Shown here one piece after another: positions 33,870 to 42,564 of a stretch of DNA of 64,000 nt (position 1 is the first letter of the stretch; every line of letters begins with the position of its first letter). This stretch comes from Ketobacter sp964016105 (GTDB lineage: Bacteria > Pseudomonadota > Gammaproteobacteria > Pseudomonadales > Ketobacteraceae). The position numbers were made by a program, and so were the translations under genes. The stretch is taken from the NCBI GenBank assembly GCA_964016105.1, contig CAXHEX010000001.1, positions 124,001 to 188,000 of the forward strand, written 5' to 3'. Below the pieces are notes generated by a model. It did no database searches, was not told the DNA's origin, and saw only the letters and a list, made by a program, of their open reading frames with translations.

Positions 33870-34303
33870 GTCTTCAAAACGACGATCGCTTGATCCAGCA
33901 GCGACCACCACTGCCTCCATTCACTGAAGAATCTGCCCGTATCAAAGTACAAGCGGCAGAAGACGCCTGGAATACCCGAGATCCCGCGCGGGTAGCCCAA
34001 GCCTATACCAAAGACTCAAAGTGGCGAAATCGTTCAGAGTTTCTTTCTGGACGCAAGGAAATAGAAGCGTTTCTCACCCGCAAGTGGGAGCGTGAGCTTG
34101 ATTACCGGCTACGCAAAGAATTATGGGCATTTACCCATAACCGTATCGCCGTGACTTTTGAGTATGAATGGCACGATGAACAAGACAACTGGTTTCGCTC
34201 CTACGGCAACGAGCTGTGGGAGTTCTCGGACAGTGGATTAATGCGACGGCGTATCGCAAGTATTAATGACCTGCCAATAACAGTTGATCTACGCAAATTG
34301 TGA
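33866..34303 (+). CDS. DUF1348 (NTF2-like) protein
   Basis: The 145-residue protein is of the DUF1348 family, an NTF2-like cone fold: KVQAAEDAWNTRDPARVAQAY, then RNRSEFLSGRKEIEAFL, then ASINDLPI at the end. Function unknown. Start ATG 33866 overlaps the doxX stop (ATGA) and ends the cassette. The 134-bp segment 34178-34311 is duplicated at 39866-39999 at about 97% identity. Confidence 0.85.
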   Translation: MSLQNDDRLIQQRPPLPPFTEESARIKVQAAEDAWNTRDPARVAQAYTKDSKWRNRSEFLSGRKEIEAFLTRKWERELDYRLRKELWAFTHNRIAVTFEYEWHDEQDNWFRSYGNELWEFSDSGLMRRRIASINDLPITVDLRKL

Positions 34304-34316
34304 GCTGCTACCACAC

Positions 34317-34369
34317 GTGAACACAGGCTATGCCTGGTTCACGGTCTGTACTCCACAGCAATGGAGTAC
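34317..34369. terminator. Two tandem hairpins between convergent operons
   Basis: GTGAAC/GTTCAC with CAGGC/GCCTG forms an 11-bp stem around TAT with one bulge (34317-34342). GTACTCCA/TGGAGTAC forms an 8-bp stem around CAGCAA (34348-34369). No good T tract follows on either side. They may halt or protect transcripts arriving from both sides. Confidence 0.5.
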
Positions 34370-34427
34370 TGGTTAATCTTAACTAAGTGAATTTATGTTT
34401 ATCTTTACATTCTATAGAGGGCATTTC

Positions 34428-35906
34428 CTACCTAGGATGTAACCATTTCGGCAGAAATCCATAGGGATTTTGAATTTGAATTCCTGAGTTAATATTAAGC
34501 TGTTGTAGGCGTTTTACAAACTGATCGTCTAAGCATTCATCCAAAACGTCGGTACAGCCACCAACAAATTCACCGTTTATAAATATTTGGGGCAGGGTGT
34601 TGCAACCGGTTTTGGAGTGCAACGCAGCACGTATTTGACCTCCCCGATTGCCTTGCTGTAGTTCTGCAGAATCCAAGTCGACGGAAGTGTACTCAATACC
34701 ATATTCCTTGAACAAGTTTCGAATCGACCAACAAAATTCACACCACTCCAGAGAGAACATAACAACGGGATGAGGCGAGTTATGAATAAGCTGTTCAAGT
34801 TCTACCTCCTGCTCGTTCGTCACTGATGGTGGTGAAGACGGCGTCGAAGCGTTGGCACTAACGTCGAAACGATGATGAGGAGTGGATTGGGATATGCTTA
34901 TTTCGGACTGGTTCATGGCTTCATCCACATCCGCAAATAACGCTGTTGTCATATAGCGCTCACCGCTGTCTGGAAGCATGCAAAGAATATGACTACCCGG
35001 AGCGGCGTTGCGTGCAACATCCAGTGCACCGGCGAATGTTGCCCCAGCGGATATGCCCACTAGAATTCCTTCTCTACGGGCCAAGTCACGAGCACACTTC
35101 AGTGCATCATTACCATTGACAGCCATAAAACTGTGGATTCGTTTCTCTTCAACCGCTTCATCCGCAATGACAGGAATAAAATCCGTTGACCAGCCTTGCA
35201 TAAGATGAGGGCGAAATAGGGGGTGACTTGCGCAGACGCGTCCGTCAGCTTCTCTAGTTTGTTGAATACCACTGGCTAGCATGGGAGAGTTATCCGGTTC
35301 ACACACCACTATGTGGGTGTTTGGACTTCGCCGCTGTAGGGTTCTAGACACACCAGCCAAAGTGCCAGCGGTTCCGAATCCAGACACCCAATAGTCAAGC
35401 TGGATGTCTGCAAATGCCTCCAGGATTTCTTCTGCTGTGGTGTGTTCATGCACCCGAGCATTAACCGGATTTTCAAACTGGCGTGGTTGCCACCAACCAT
35501 GAGCGAGAGCCAATTCATTGGCTTTTGCAATCATACCTGAGCCTTTTTCCGACGCCGGTGTTAAGACCACTTTCGCGCCGAGAAACCGCAACAGCTTTCG
35601 TCGTTCAATGCTAAAGTTTTCTGCCATGGTTACGACCAAGGGATAACCTTTTTGCGCGCACACCATAGCCAATCCGATCCCAGTATTTCCGCTTGTAGCT
35701 TCCACTATAGTCTGGCCTGGTTGTAGTTCACCTCGCTGTTCTGCATCCTCAATCACAGCTAAAGCAAAACGATCTTTTACCGACCCCATGGGATTAGCTG
35801 CTTCTAACTTCACATACAGATTAACGTGACCCGGAGCTAAATGATTTATTCGAATCACAGGAGTGTTGCCAATGGTGTCTAATATTGAATTAAAACGACG
35901 TTGCAT
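34428..35906 (-). CDS. Cysteine synthase-glutaredoxin fusion
   Basis: The 492-residue protein has a PLP-dependent cysteine synthase domain (1-320: NPMGSVKDR with the PLP Lys at about 44, then SGNTGIG, QFENPVNARVHEHTTAEEI and GISAGA). A 50-residue Ser/Pro-rich linker follows, then a glutaredoxin domain (about 375-470) with active site CEFC at 389-392 and TLPQIFINGEFVGG. It makes cysteine or an analogue from an activated serine and sulfide or another nucleophile; the glutaredoxin may supply or regenerate the thiol. ATG 35906 follows AAAGGA; it overlaps the upstream decarboxylase gene by 17 bp. Confidence 0.92.
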   Translation of the reverse strand: MQRRFNSILDTIGNTPVIRINHLAPGHVNLYVKLEAANPMGSVKDRFALAVIEDAEQRGELQPGQTIVEATSGNTGIGLAMVCAQKGYPLVVTMAENFSIERRKLLRFLGAKVVLTPASEKGSGMIAKANELALAHGWWQPRQFENPVNARVHEHTTAEEILEAFADIQLDYWVSGFGTAGTLAGVSRTLQRRSPNTHIVVCEPDNSPMLASGIQQTREADGRVCASHPLFRPHLMQGWSTDFIPVIADEAVEEKRIHSFMAVNGNDALKCARDLARREGILVGISAGATFAGALDVARNAAPGSHILCMLPDSGERYMTTALFADVDEAMNQSEISISQSTPHHRFDVSANASTPSSPPSVTNEQEVELEQLIHNSPHPVVMFSLEWCEFCWSIRNLFKEYGIEYTSVDLDSAELQQGNRGGQIRAALHSKTGCNTLPQIFINGEFVGGCTDVLDECLDDQFVKRLQQLNINSGIQIQNPYGFLPKWLHPR

Positions 35907-37362
35907 TGTGATATTCCTTTTCAAAAACGTTTTTTACCATATGTCTACCAATCTCCAGCACCTCGTCTACAAGCTCATCCGCATGGCTAAACTGGGTTCG
36001 AGCACCAATAAAGCACGGCCTAATCGCTAACTTTCCGTTAATCACAGTGGTACTGGGAAGATGGTTATTATTTATGATCAGTTGACGATGAAGATGTCGA
36101 TTGAGAGAATCCAAATCTTGAACTGAACTATCCACATATCGAAAACAACAGATTGACAGCATTGGATTACGCAACAACTCCAAATTAGGGTGCGTTGCAA
36201 CACGATGCGCAATTTGTTGTGCCATTGCGTTGTGGCATTGAATGCGAGCCCGCAGACCGTTTACACCTATCTCCCGCAGCAAAGCCCACACCACAGCCCC
36301 CCGACAAGGGGCTGACAATTCGATCCCAAAATCCGAGTAGGGTGTACCCATGTGATCCAGGGAATGTTGGATGCTTTGATCGGTATAAGTTCCTTCAAGG
36401 TAGGCGGCGGGCTCTTGACTAAAAGCACGTTGCAGTAGATCTCTATTTTTTACATAGGCAGCGCCTATGCCCACTGGGGCACCAAGCCACTTGTGAGGGT
36501 CTACCGTAACGGAGTCAGCATAGTTCAACCCGTCGTAGTATGGGGCAACGGTTTCGTCCAATATTCCCGGCAAACCATAAGCGCCATCAAGGTGCAGCCA
36601 TATACCATGGCGCTGGGCAATGTCCACCAACTCCGCTACCGGATCTATGGCACCCGCATTGGTGGTACCCAAATTGCCTACTATGGCCATGGGAAGCGCT
36701 TGATTCAGTTCTATTGCAGTCTCCAGCTCAGCTGGGATCATTCGGCCCTGTGAATCGCAGGCAATGGGATGCACTGAGTCACGACCCAATCCCAACACAC
36801 TGCATGCGCGCATCACACTGTGGTGGCTTTCCTCACTTACGAATACGGAAACTGGCTTTTGAACGCCGGTTTTAACCACATCGATTCCCACCTTTTCAAA
36901 CGCCTGTTGACGAGCCGCTCCCAGAGCCAATAAATTGGCCACGGACCCGCCACTGCAATAAACACCCTGCATGGACTCAGGTAAGCGAAAAAGCTGCTTT
37001 AGCCATTCCAATGACAGATCTTCCAGAAAAGCAAATGCATGCAATCCAAACCGTTGTGGCGCCGCCACCGTACCCGCCAAGGTTGCCAGCACCCCGGCTG
37101 TAGTGGCACCGGTGGTAATGTAAGAACAGAAACTGGGTTTGGGTATGGCTGAACCATAGGGTATGACGTGTTGCCCCATCTCTGCCAGCAACTGATCAAT
37201 CCCTACACCGTCCTCAGGCAAACGTCTATTCAATGCGGCGCGCCAATACTGATTAGCAGACTGCGCATCCTCGTGTTGAAACTGTAAAAAACGCTGCAGA
37301 TAGTCCGCTAGTTTTGGTAGCGTCTGCTCTAAACGGTCACACTCTGCTGATTCTCGATACAT
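35890..37362 (-). CDS. Group II PLP-dependent amino-acid decarboxylase
   Basis: The 490-residue protein belongs to the glutamate/aspartate/cysteine-sulfinate and aromatic amino-acid decarboxylase family. It has YCSGGSVANLLAL, ESHHSVMRAC, HLDGAYG (Asp to the PLP ring) and VDPHKWL with the PLP Lys at about residue 291. The substrate cannot be deduced. Genes on both sides concern sulfur, so a sulfur amino acid (cysteine, cysteine sulfinate or cysteate) is a reasonable hypothesis. I chose ATG 37362 with AGG at -8; an ATG 13 codons upstream overlaps the dsrE-like gene. Confidence 0.87.
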   Translation of the reverse strand: MYRESAECDRLEQTLPKLADYLQRFLQFQHEDAQSANQYWRAALNRRLPEDGVGIDQLLAEMGQHVIPYGSAIPKPSFCSYITTGATTAGVLATLAGTVAAPQRFGLHAFAFLEDLSLEWLKQLFRLPESMQGVYCSGGSVANLLALGAARQQAFEKVGIDVVKTGVQKPVSVFVSEESHHSVMRACSVLGLGRDSVHPIACDSQGRMIPAELETAIELNQALPMAIVGNLGTTNAGAIDPVAELVDIAQRHGIWLHLDGAYGLPGILDETVAPYYDGLNYADSVTVDPHKWLGAPVGIGAAYVKNRDLLQRAFSQEPAAYLEGTYTDQSIQHSLDHMGTPYSDFGIELSAPCRGAVVWALLREIGVNGLRARIQCHNAMAQQIAHRVATHPNLELLRNPMLSICCFRYVDSSVQDLDSLNRHLHRQLIINNNHLPSTTVINGKLAIRPCFIGARTQFSHADELVDEVLEIGRHMVKNVFEKEYHNATSF

Positions 37363-37381
37363 GATCCTGCCACCTGTTCCG

Positions 37382-37744
37382 TTAAGCCAGCAGCCGAGCA
37401 CCGCTTACGAGGAATGCCATAGTTTTAGGTGCCCCCGCAATTTCAGCGTTAGTCACCAGCTGATCCTGTGCAATGCCCTTTGCTTTCGCGCAGGCTGGGC
37501 ATAGCCAAAGTTTTCCGCCATTACTTATAAAAGTGTCAAGCAGGTCTTTTATTGGCTCGTATCCCGGTGCGTGCCAATCTTGAGTTGCACCTTCCACACA
37601 TAACTGAGCTGCATCTGCCGTTAAAAAAAGCGCCGTTTCATTGGTTTTCGACGCGGTTACCGCCAGAACCAAGGCGATAGTGGCCCGCTCTAGATTATTG
37701 GCACCATCCTGGCAGTTGATCAAAAATTTATCAGAATTTGTCAT
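37382..37744 (-). CDS. DsrE-family sulfur-handling protein
   Basis: The 120-residue protein has the DsrE/F fold: a ...KFLINCQDGANNLERATIALVLA... start, FLTADAAQLCVEG in the middle, and the Cys-bearing LWLCPACAKAKGI. Family members carry persulfide sulfur on cysteines or act in redox switches. ATG 37744 follows AAGGAGAA at a good distance. It is the first gene of the dsrE - decarboxylase - cysteine synthase operon. Confidence 0.85.
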   Translation of the reverse strand: MTNSDKFLINCQDGANNLERATIALVLAVTASKTNETALFLTADAAQLCVEGATQDWHAPGYEPIKDLLDTFISNGGKLWLCPACAKAKGIAQDQLVTNAEIAGAPKTMAFLVSGARLLA

Positions 37745-37919
37745 TTTCAAGTTCTCCTTATCAGGTTGAGTTAGGCTCTTAGTGAGAGCAAGACCAGTAT
37801 CCGTGAATCTTTCTCTCCAAACTTGAGGAAGTTATGAATTTATCCTGGAGAAAACCTGGGGGATCTGTAACATCTTCGCTTAATCATCCGTTTCACTCTT
37901 TCAAGTCGTAGATCTCGAT

Positions 37920-39485
37920 ATGCGTTACCGATTTGACGATTTTCAGCTGGATACTGAACAATTTGAGCTGAAAAAGTCAGGCGAACTAGTTCACTGTGAA
38001 CCCCAAGTACTTGAGTTATTAGTCTTTTTAATTGCCAACCGTGCACAAATGGTGAGCAAGGATGAGCTATTGAATGCTGTTTGGGCTGGGAAAGTGGTGT
38101 CCGATTCTGCACTGAGCAGTCGCATAAAGATGGCTCGTCAATTGCTGGATGATGACGGTCAAAAACAACGCTATATTCGAACTGTCCACCGCAAGGGCTT
38201 CCGCTTTGTAGCGGATGTCGTCACAGATGACGGTTTACCGCCGGCTACTTCCACGGACCAAACCGACCAAAGGGCGGTAGAATCCCCTCCCACAAAAAAG
38301 CCTATTGTTGCGGTATTACCATTTACCAACCGATCCACGGTGGAAGGGCAAGACTATTTCGCTGACGGCATGACTGACGATACCATTGCCCAACTGTCCA
38401 AACATCGCTGGCTAGATGTGGTTGCCCGAAATACGAGCTTTGGGTTAAAACACAGCTCCATGGACATCCGCCAACTGGGCAAAGAATTGAATGTGCGTTA
38501 TGTGGTGGACGGAAGTGTTCAACGTGCGCAAGAACAAATCCGTATTAATGTTCATCTAATTGATGCGGGTAGCGGGCATCATTTATGGTCCGAACGCTTT
38601 GACCGTACTTTTTCAGATATTTTTGCCTTGCAAGATGAAATTACTGCGAAAATTGTGGCGCGCATCGAACCGGAAATTGGATTCGCTGAACGCCGTCGTT
38701 TGGTTCAATCCCGCCCTGCCAATTTACAAACCTGGGATTGTTTTCATTTAGGTATTTACCATTTTTATCGCTTTACCGGCGTCGACAACGAAGAAGCGCA
38801 ACGCCTGTTAAAGCGCTGCCAAAGTCTTGACCCACAGTTTGGCGAAGGCTTTGCCTGGTGGGCCTATGCCGCCGTTTTAGGCATGGTATATTGGCAAACA
38901 CGGCCCACCCAAGAAACCCTGAATGAGGCATTAATAGCCTGTGACCATGCTCTATCTTTGGATGATCGTAACGCCACTTTTCATGCCCTTAGAGCACGCA
39001 TATTATTGGCTCGGCAGGAGTACGATGCTGCAATAGCCGGTAACGAAATCGCGATTAGTTTAAACCCCACGTTTGCCGCTGCCTACTGTGGTCTGGGCGA
39101 TTCACTGGCTTATGAGCAGCGCTACGATGAAGCATTGGAGTATTTTACACAGGCCATTGCATTGAGCCCCAATGATCCTCAGCTTTGGGCATTCTACACC
39201 TACGGTGCTCTAGCACTCCTGTTTAAAGGTGACTTTTCAGAAGCATTAAATTGGACTAGAAAAGCAAGCAATATCCCTAACTATCAATATTGGACTACCG
39301 CCCACCAAGCTATAGCCCTCCATCACCTTGGCGCAACAAAAGACGCACAACATGCTACTAACAAGTTAATGTCGCAAGCACCAAACTTTTCCTTAGCTTT
39401 TGCCAAAGAAAAACTGTTTTATTTAAAGGAACAAAGCCAGATTGATTTCTATTTGGAAAGTTTAACCGAGCTGGGAATTGAATAA
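37920..39485 (+). CDS. Winged-helix transcriptional regulator with TolB-like and TPR domains
   Basis: The 521-residue protein starts with an OmpR/ToxR-type winged helix (residues 1-98: YRFDDFQLDTEQFEL ... YIRTVHRKGFRFVADV). A TolB-like N-terminal module follows (about 123-250: PIVAVLPFTNRSTVEGQDYFADGMTDD). TPR-type helices complete it (about 290-510). No transmembrane helix is visible, unlike CadC. It lies 175 bp from the dsrE operon and is transcribed away from it, so it probably controls that operon. The ribosome-binding site is poor. Confidence 0.86.
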   Translation: MRYRFDDFQLDTEQFELKKSGELVHCEPQVLELLVFLIANRAQMVSKDELLNAVWAGKVVSDSALSSRIKMARQLLDDDGQKQRYIRTVHRKGFRFVADVVTDDGLPPATSTDQTDQRAVESPPTKKPIVAVLPFTNRSTVEGQDYFADGMTDDTIAQLSKHRWLDVVARNTSFGLKHSSMDIRQLGKELNVRYVVDGSVQRAQEQIRINVHLIDAGSGHHLWSERFDRTFSDIFALQDEITAKIVARIEPEIGFAERRRLVQSRPANLQTWDCFHLGIYHFYRFTGVDNEEAQRLLKRCQSLDPQFGEGFAWWAYAAVLGMVYWQTRPTQETLNEALIACDHALSLDDRNATFHALRARILLARQEYDAAIAGNEIAISLNPTFAAAYCGLGDSLAYEQRYDEALEYFTQAIALSPNDPQLWAFYTYGALALLFKGDFSEALNWTRKASNIPNYQYWTTAHQAIALHHLGATKDAQHATNKLMSQAPNFSLAFAKEKLFYLKEQSQIDFYLESLTELGIE

Positions 39486-39516
39486 GCTGATTGATAGACA
39501 AGCTTACATGGCTAAG

Positions 39517-39710
39517 TTCTGTAATTCTTGGATTAAAGGCAATCGACGACAGTGAAATTTCAACATACCAGATTTAGATCTATTTCCTAAGAGATATTCG
39601 CAGTAAAACACTATCCGATTTTAAGCAGGTCCAGAGCTAATGTTTATTCACCTATCTGTGCGGGGACTGTCATGGTTGGTGCGTTTCGGCTTAATTAAAT
39701 CGCTAGAACC
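39517..39710 (+). pseudogene. Decayed copy of part of a saccharopine-dehydrogenase-like gene
   Basis: This segment aligns with about 43160-43346 in the gene at 42561-43654. Shared stretches include GACTGTCATGGTTGGTGCGT and ATTTCCTAAGAGATAT, with many substitutions and small indels (roughly 80% identity by eye). It is interrupted by several stops. It abuts the IS66 remnant. Confidence 0.75.
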
Positions 39711-39713
39711 CTA

Positions 39714-39865
39714 TCATACATTAACTATGTGCTAGAAAGGATTGGTGAAGCCGACACATTAGAGAAGCTCAAGGCGTTATTACCTTGGAACGTGCCGCTT
39801 GAGAAAGCATCAAAAAAATTGTCTGCCTACACTGAAGGCAAGTAGGTCGATTTATTGGCGCTTAC
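39714..39865 (+). mobile_element. IS66-family right-end remnant
   Basis: The frame from 39717 encodes YINYVLERIGEADTLEKLKA then LLPWNV and ends at 39845 (TAG). This resembles the C-terminus of the IS66 TnpC transposase (YxxxVLxxxxxADTxExxxALLPWNV). The last bases, TTATTGGCGCTTAC (39852-39865), are the reverse complement of GTAAGCGCCAATAA, the type of end carried by IS66 elements. The left side has been lost, with a decayed gene fragment in its place. No tnpA or tnpB remains. Confidence 0.72.
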
Positions 39866-39999
39866 GAACAAGACAACTGGTTTCGCTCCTACGGCAACGA
39901 GCTGTGGGAGTTCTCGGACAGTGGATTAATGCGACGGCGCATCGCAAGTATTAATGACCTGCCAATAACAGCCGACCTACGCAAATTGTGAGCTGCTAC
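39866..39999 (+). repeat. Duplicate of the 3' end of the DUF1348 gene
   Basis: These 134 bases match 34178-34311 with about four differences. They cover the last 42 codons of the DUF1348 gene, its stop and 8 bases beyond. The copy starts at the exact base after the IS66 end, so the element once sat in a second copy of that gene. From 40000 to 40150 I see nothing. Confidence 0.88.
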
Positions 40000-40150
40000 G
40001 AGGTTTGTGCTCGATTGCTAATCTAGTTGCTCTGGTGGATTCAGCATCAGAGCAAACTAATTATTAAACCTTGGATTATCTCAACGCAAACTATCGTGTT
40101 TATGGAACCGATATCAAGCTTGCCATGTCTGAATTAAGTAGTAACCTAAT

Positions 40151-40978
40151 TTATTTCTCACTGGCTCCTGTTAAAATTTTATCTAAAGAGCCAGCCCAAT
40201 TCGATAGAGCGGATTCCAACCCAACTTTCATGCTTGAAGTAATTATTTTGTTAAGCTTCATTGTAGTAGCATCGGACAGGAATTTCTCATACATTTCCAG
40301 CTTATTCATGTCTATATTTTTATAAGTTTGCACGAACACGATAGTAACCATTTTCTCGATTTCGGAACGAGTCTGGGCCGCATTTGTGCTCATGTGGGCA
40401 CGCAATCCATCAATATTTAGCGGTGCTTGGGGATTAACTGCGGTGTACATAGCGGAAAGTACAGCAATGCTCCCATATTCCGCTATACCCATAGAAAAAT
40501 CAGTACCCCCGATCAACTTATCTAAACGTCTTGCTAATTCAACCCTTTCCTTGTCCGCCAATAGTTCGTTAGCGTTCTGCATCGCTAATAGCTGAAATTC
40601 AGGCGCAGATGAGATCTCCTCTGCACGTGCAATTTCTCTACCCAAAGGCGATTTAAGCCATGTAAGCGTCTTATCAACTTCTGATTGAGATAATGATTTG
40701 TACAAAGACGTTTGAATTTGGTTCATGATATTTGAAGGCGATATATAAATGTCGACACTCTTCAATAGTGCCTCCTTTTGCTCCGGTTTAATGGCGGAGT
40801 CTTGCTTATGCGCTTGCTGAAACCCGGCTTTCATTTGTGCAGGAAATTGAGCCACTTGCTCCTCAAGTCCATATAATTTGATGAGATTATCAACACTTTG
40901 TTTACTTGCGCCAGCGGAAGCCCAAGCAGAACAAATCACCAGGAATAAGAAGATCTTCAATTGATATAAAGGCAGCAT
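40151..40978 (-). CDS. Periplasmic DUF2059-like protein
   Basis: The 275-residue protein has a signal peptide (residues 1-24, ending WASA-G). The rest is helical: VDNLIKLYGLEEQVAQFP at the start, then QSEVDKTLTWLKSPLGREIARAE, which is the usual DUF2059 motif (W-x-S-P-x-G). A second copy of similar helices seems to follow. The role is unknown. GAGGAA lies before the ATG. It is divergent from the DUF2269 gene. Confidence 0.68.
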   Translation of the reverse strand: MLPLYQLKIFLFLVICSAWASAGASKQSVDNLIKLYGLEEQVAQFPAQMKAGFQQAHKQDSAIKPEQKEALLKSVDIYISPSNIMNQIQTSLYKSLSQSEVDKTLTWLKSPLGREIARAEEISSAPEFQLLAMQNANELLADKERVELARRLDKLIGGTDFSMGIAEYGSIAVLSAMYTAVNPQAPLNIDGLRAHMSTNAAQTRSEIEKMVTIVFVQTYKNIDMNKLEMYEKFLSDATTMKLNKIITSSMKVGLESALSNWAGSLDKILTGASEK

Positions 40979-41098
40979 TTTTTCCTCTTTCTACAATTAG
41001 TTAATTCTCAATAATTATCTATAATTAATTCAAATCATTTACTACATAAAGATACAATGCATAGTATTATCAACCAGTTAATTTACAATTAGTGACCA

Positions 41099-41566
41099 AT
41101 GGATTTCTACTACGCGATTAAGACTCTTCATATCGTCAGCTCAACCATTTTGTTTGGCACAGGCATCGGTATCGCTTTTTTTATGTTTCGATCTCTATAC
41201 ACAGACAACATTCACGAAAAGATCTACGCAACAAAAAATACTGTACAGGCTGATTATTATTTCACACTGCCAGCCGGTATCGTTCAACCCCTATCAGGTT
41301 TTGCTCTTGTCTACCTTAGTGGAATAAATGTTACATCAACCTAGCTCACAGCTAGTTTTATTGTTTATATAATAGCAGGCCTATGCTGGCTACCGGTGGT
41401 TTGGATACAAATACAACTCAGAGACATGTGTATTGATTCCCTCAATACTGGATCTGAACTGCCTAAGCGTTATTACACTTTATTTAAAGTTTGGTTTTTT
41501 CTAGGCTGGCCTGCTTTTGTCGGTTTGATTATTATCTTTTATCTTATGGTGACAAAACCCATATGA
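41099..41566 (+). pseudogene. DUF2269 membrane protein with an internal TAG stop
   Basis: A 155-codon frame is interrupted once, by TAG at 41342-41344 (codon 82). Before it: KTLHIVSSTILFGTGIGIAFFM. After it, in the same frame: IAGLCWLPVVWIQIQLRDM and a final helix with FLGWPAFVGLI. Together these make a full DUF2269 family protein with four helices. A one-base TGG to TAG change of a Trp would explain it. The first 81 codons remain open. It overlaps the next gene by ATGA at 41563-41566, so it was the first gene of an operon. Confidence 0.85.
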
Positions 41567-42564
41567 GCGATTTCAATTTTCAGGAAGGGGTTTGGTTTGT
41601 TTACGATGGTGATTGCCCCATCTGTACCCATGCGGCGGAAGCTTTGCGTATTAAACAGCAATTTGGTGCACTGCACTTAGTTAATGCAAGGGAAAGCTCT
41701 AATAATACGTTACTATCAGAAATCAATAAACGTGGACTAGACCTAGACGAAGGCATGGTTATCTATACAAATGGCCATTTCTATCATGGTAAAGAAGCAC
41801 TAAAATTTATGGCTAAGCATGGGGAGACAACCAATTTCTTCTCAGCGAGTTTTAAAAGTCTTTTCTGGTCAGATCCGCTTGCACAGATTATGTATCCCTG
41901 GATGCGCGGGGCACGCAACTGGCTTCTGCAAAAAAAGGGAGCCGGACGCATCGATAACCTGAATCTCCAGAATGAGCCTATCTTTAGATCTATCTTCGGT
42001 GAAAAGTGGGTTGATCTACCGAACGTTATGAAGAAACATTATGCTAATCATCCTTACTCTACTGAAGTCATCTCCGTAGAAGGTAAGTTGAATGTCTTCT
42101 GCAAGCCACCTCTAATTTGGCTTGCCCCTTTCATGCATCTAATCAAGCAAATACCCATTTATAACGAATCCAACGTACCCGTAACCGTTCTATTCAAAAG
42201 CGACCTCAACTCAAAAGCGTTTCAATTCCACCGCACATTCTACTTTCCCAAGGGCAAGCCCTATGTTTTTCATTCTAAAATGCTGCAGATAGACCAGAAT
42301 GAAGTTGTTGAGATGATGAAATTTAATATCGGCTGGAAAATGAAATACGGATGGGACGGAACCAAAGTTACATTAGAGCACAAAGGATATGTGTTTAAGT
42401 TGTTTGGTCACTTACTACCACTACCCTTGACCCCTATCTTGGGCATAGGTTATGCCACAGAATATCCAGTTGATGACAACACCTTCGATATGGAGATGAC
42501 TATTACTCATCCTTGGTGGGGTAAAATCTATGGCTACAATGGTCGGTTCAAGGTGACTAATTGA
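41563..42564 (+). CDS. DCC thiol-disulfide domain fused to DUF4166
   Basis: The 333-residue protein has an N-terminal DCC (DUF393) domain (about residues 8-120) with FVYDGDCPICTHAAEAL, where the Asp-Cys-x-x-Cys stretch is the thiol-disulfide centre. A DUF4166 domain follows (about 150-330; FGEKWVDLPNVMKKHYANHPY, WGKIYGYNGRF). ATG 41563 overlaps the stop of the broken DUF2269 gene. Its TGA overlaps the TTG of the next gene. It may have lost translational coupling because of the upstream nonsense codon. Confidence 0.88.
   Translation: MSDFNFQEGVWFVYDGDCPICTHAAEALRIKQQFGALHLVNARESSNNTLLSEINKRGLDLDEGMVIYTNGHFYHGKEALKFMAKHGETTNFFSASFKSLFWSDPLAQIMYPWMRGARNWLLQKKGAGRIDNLNLQNEPIFRSIFGEKWVDLPNVMKKHYANHPYSTEVISVEGKLNVFCKPPLIWLAPFMHLIKQIPIYNESNVPVTVLFKSDLNSKAFQFHRTFYFPKGKPYVFHSKMLQIDQNEVVEMMKFNIGWKMKYGWDGTKVTLEHKGYVFKLFGHLLPLPLTPILGIGYATEYPVDDNTFDMEMTITHPWWGKIYGYNGRFKVTN

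Noticed and set aside
40071..40325. 84-codon + ORF
   Set aside because: It has no ribosome-binding site and mostly overlaps the 3' end of the DUF2059-like gene on the other strand.
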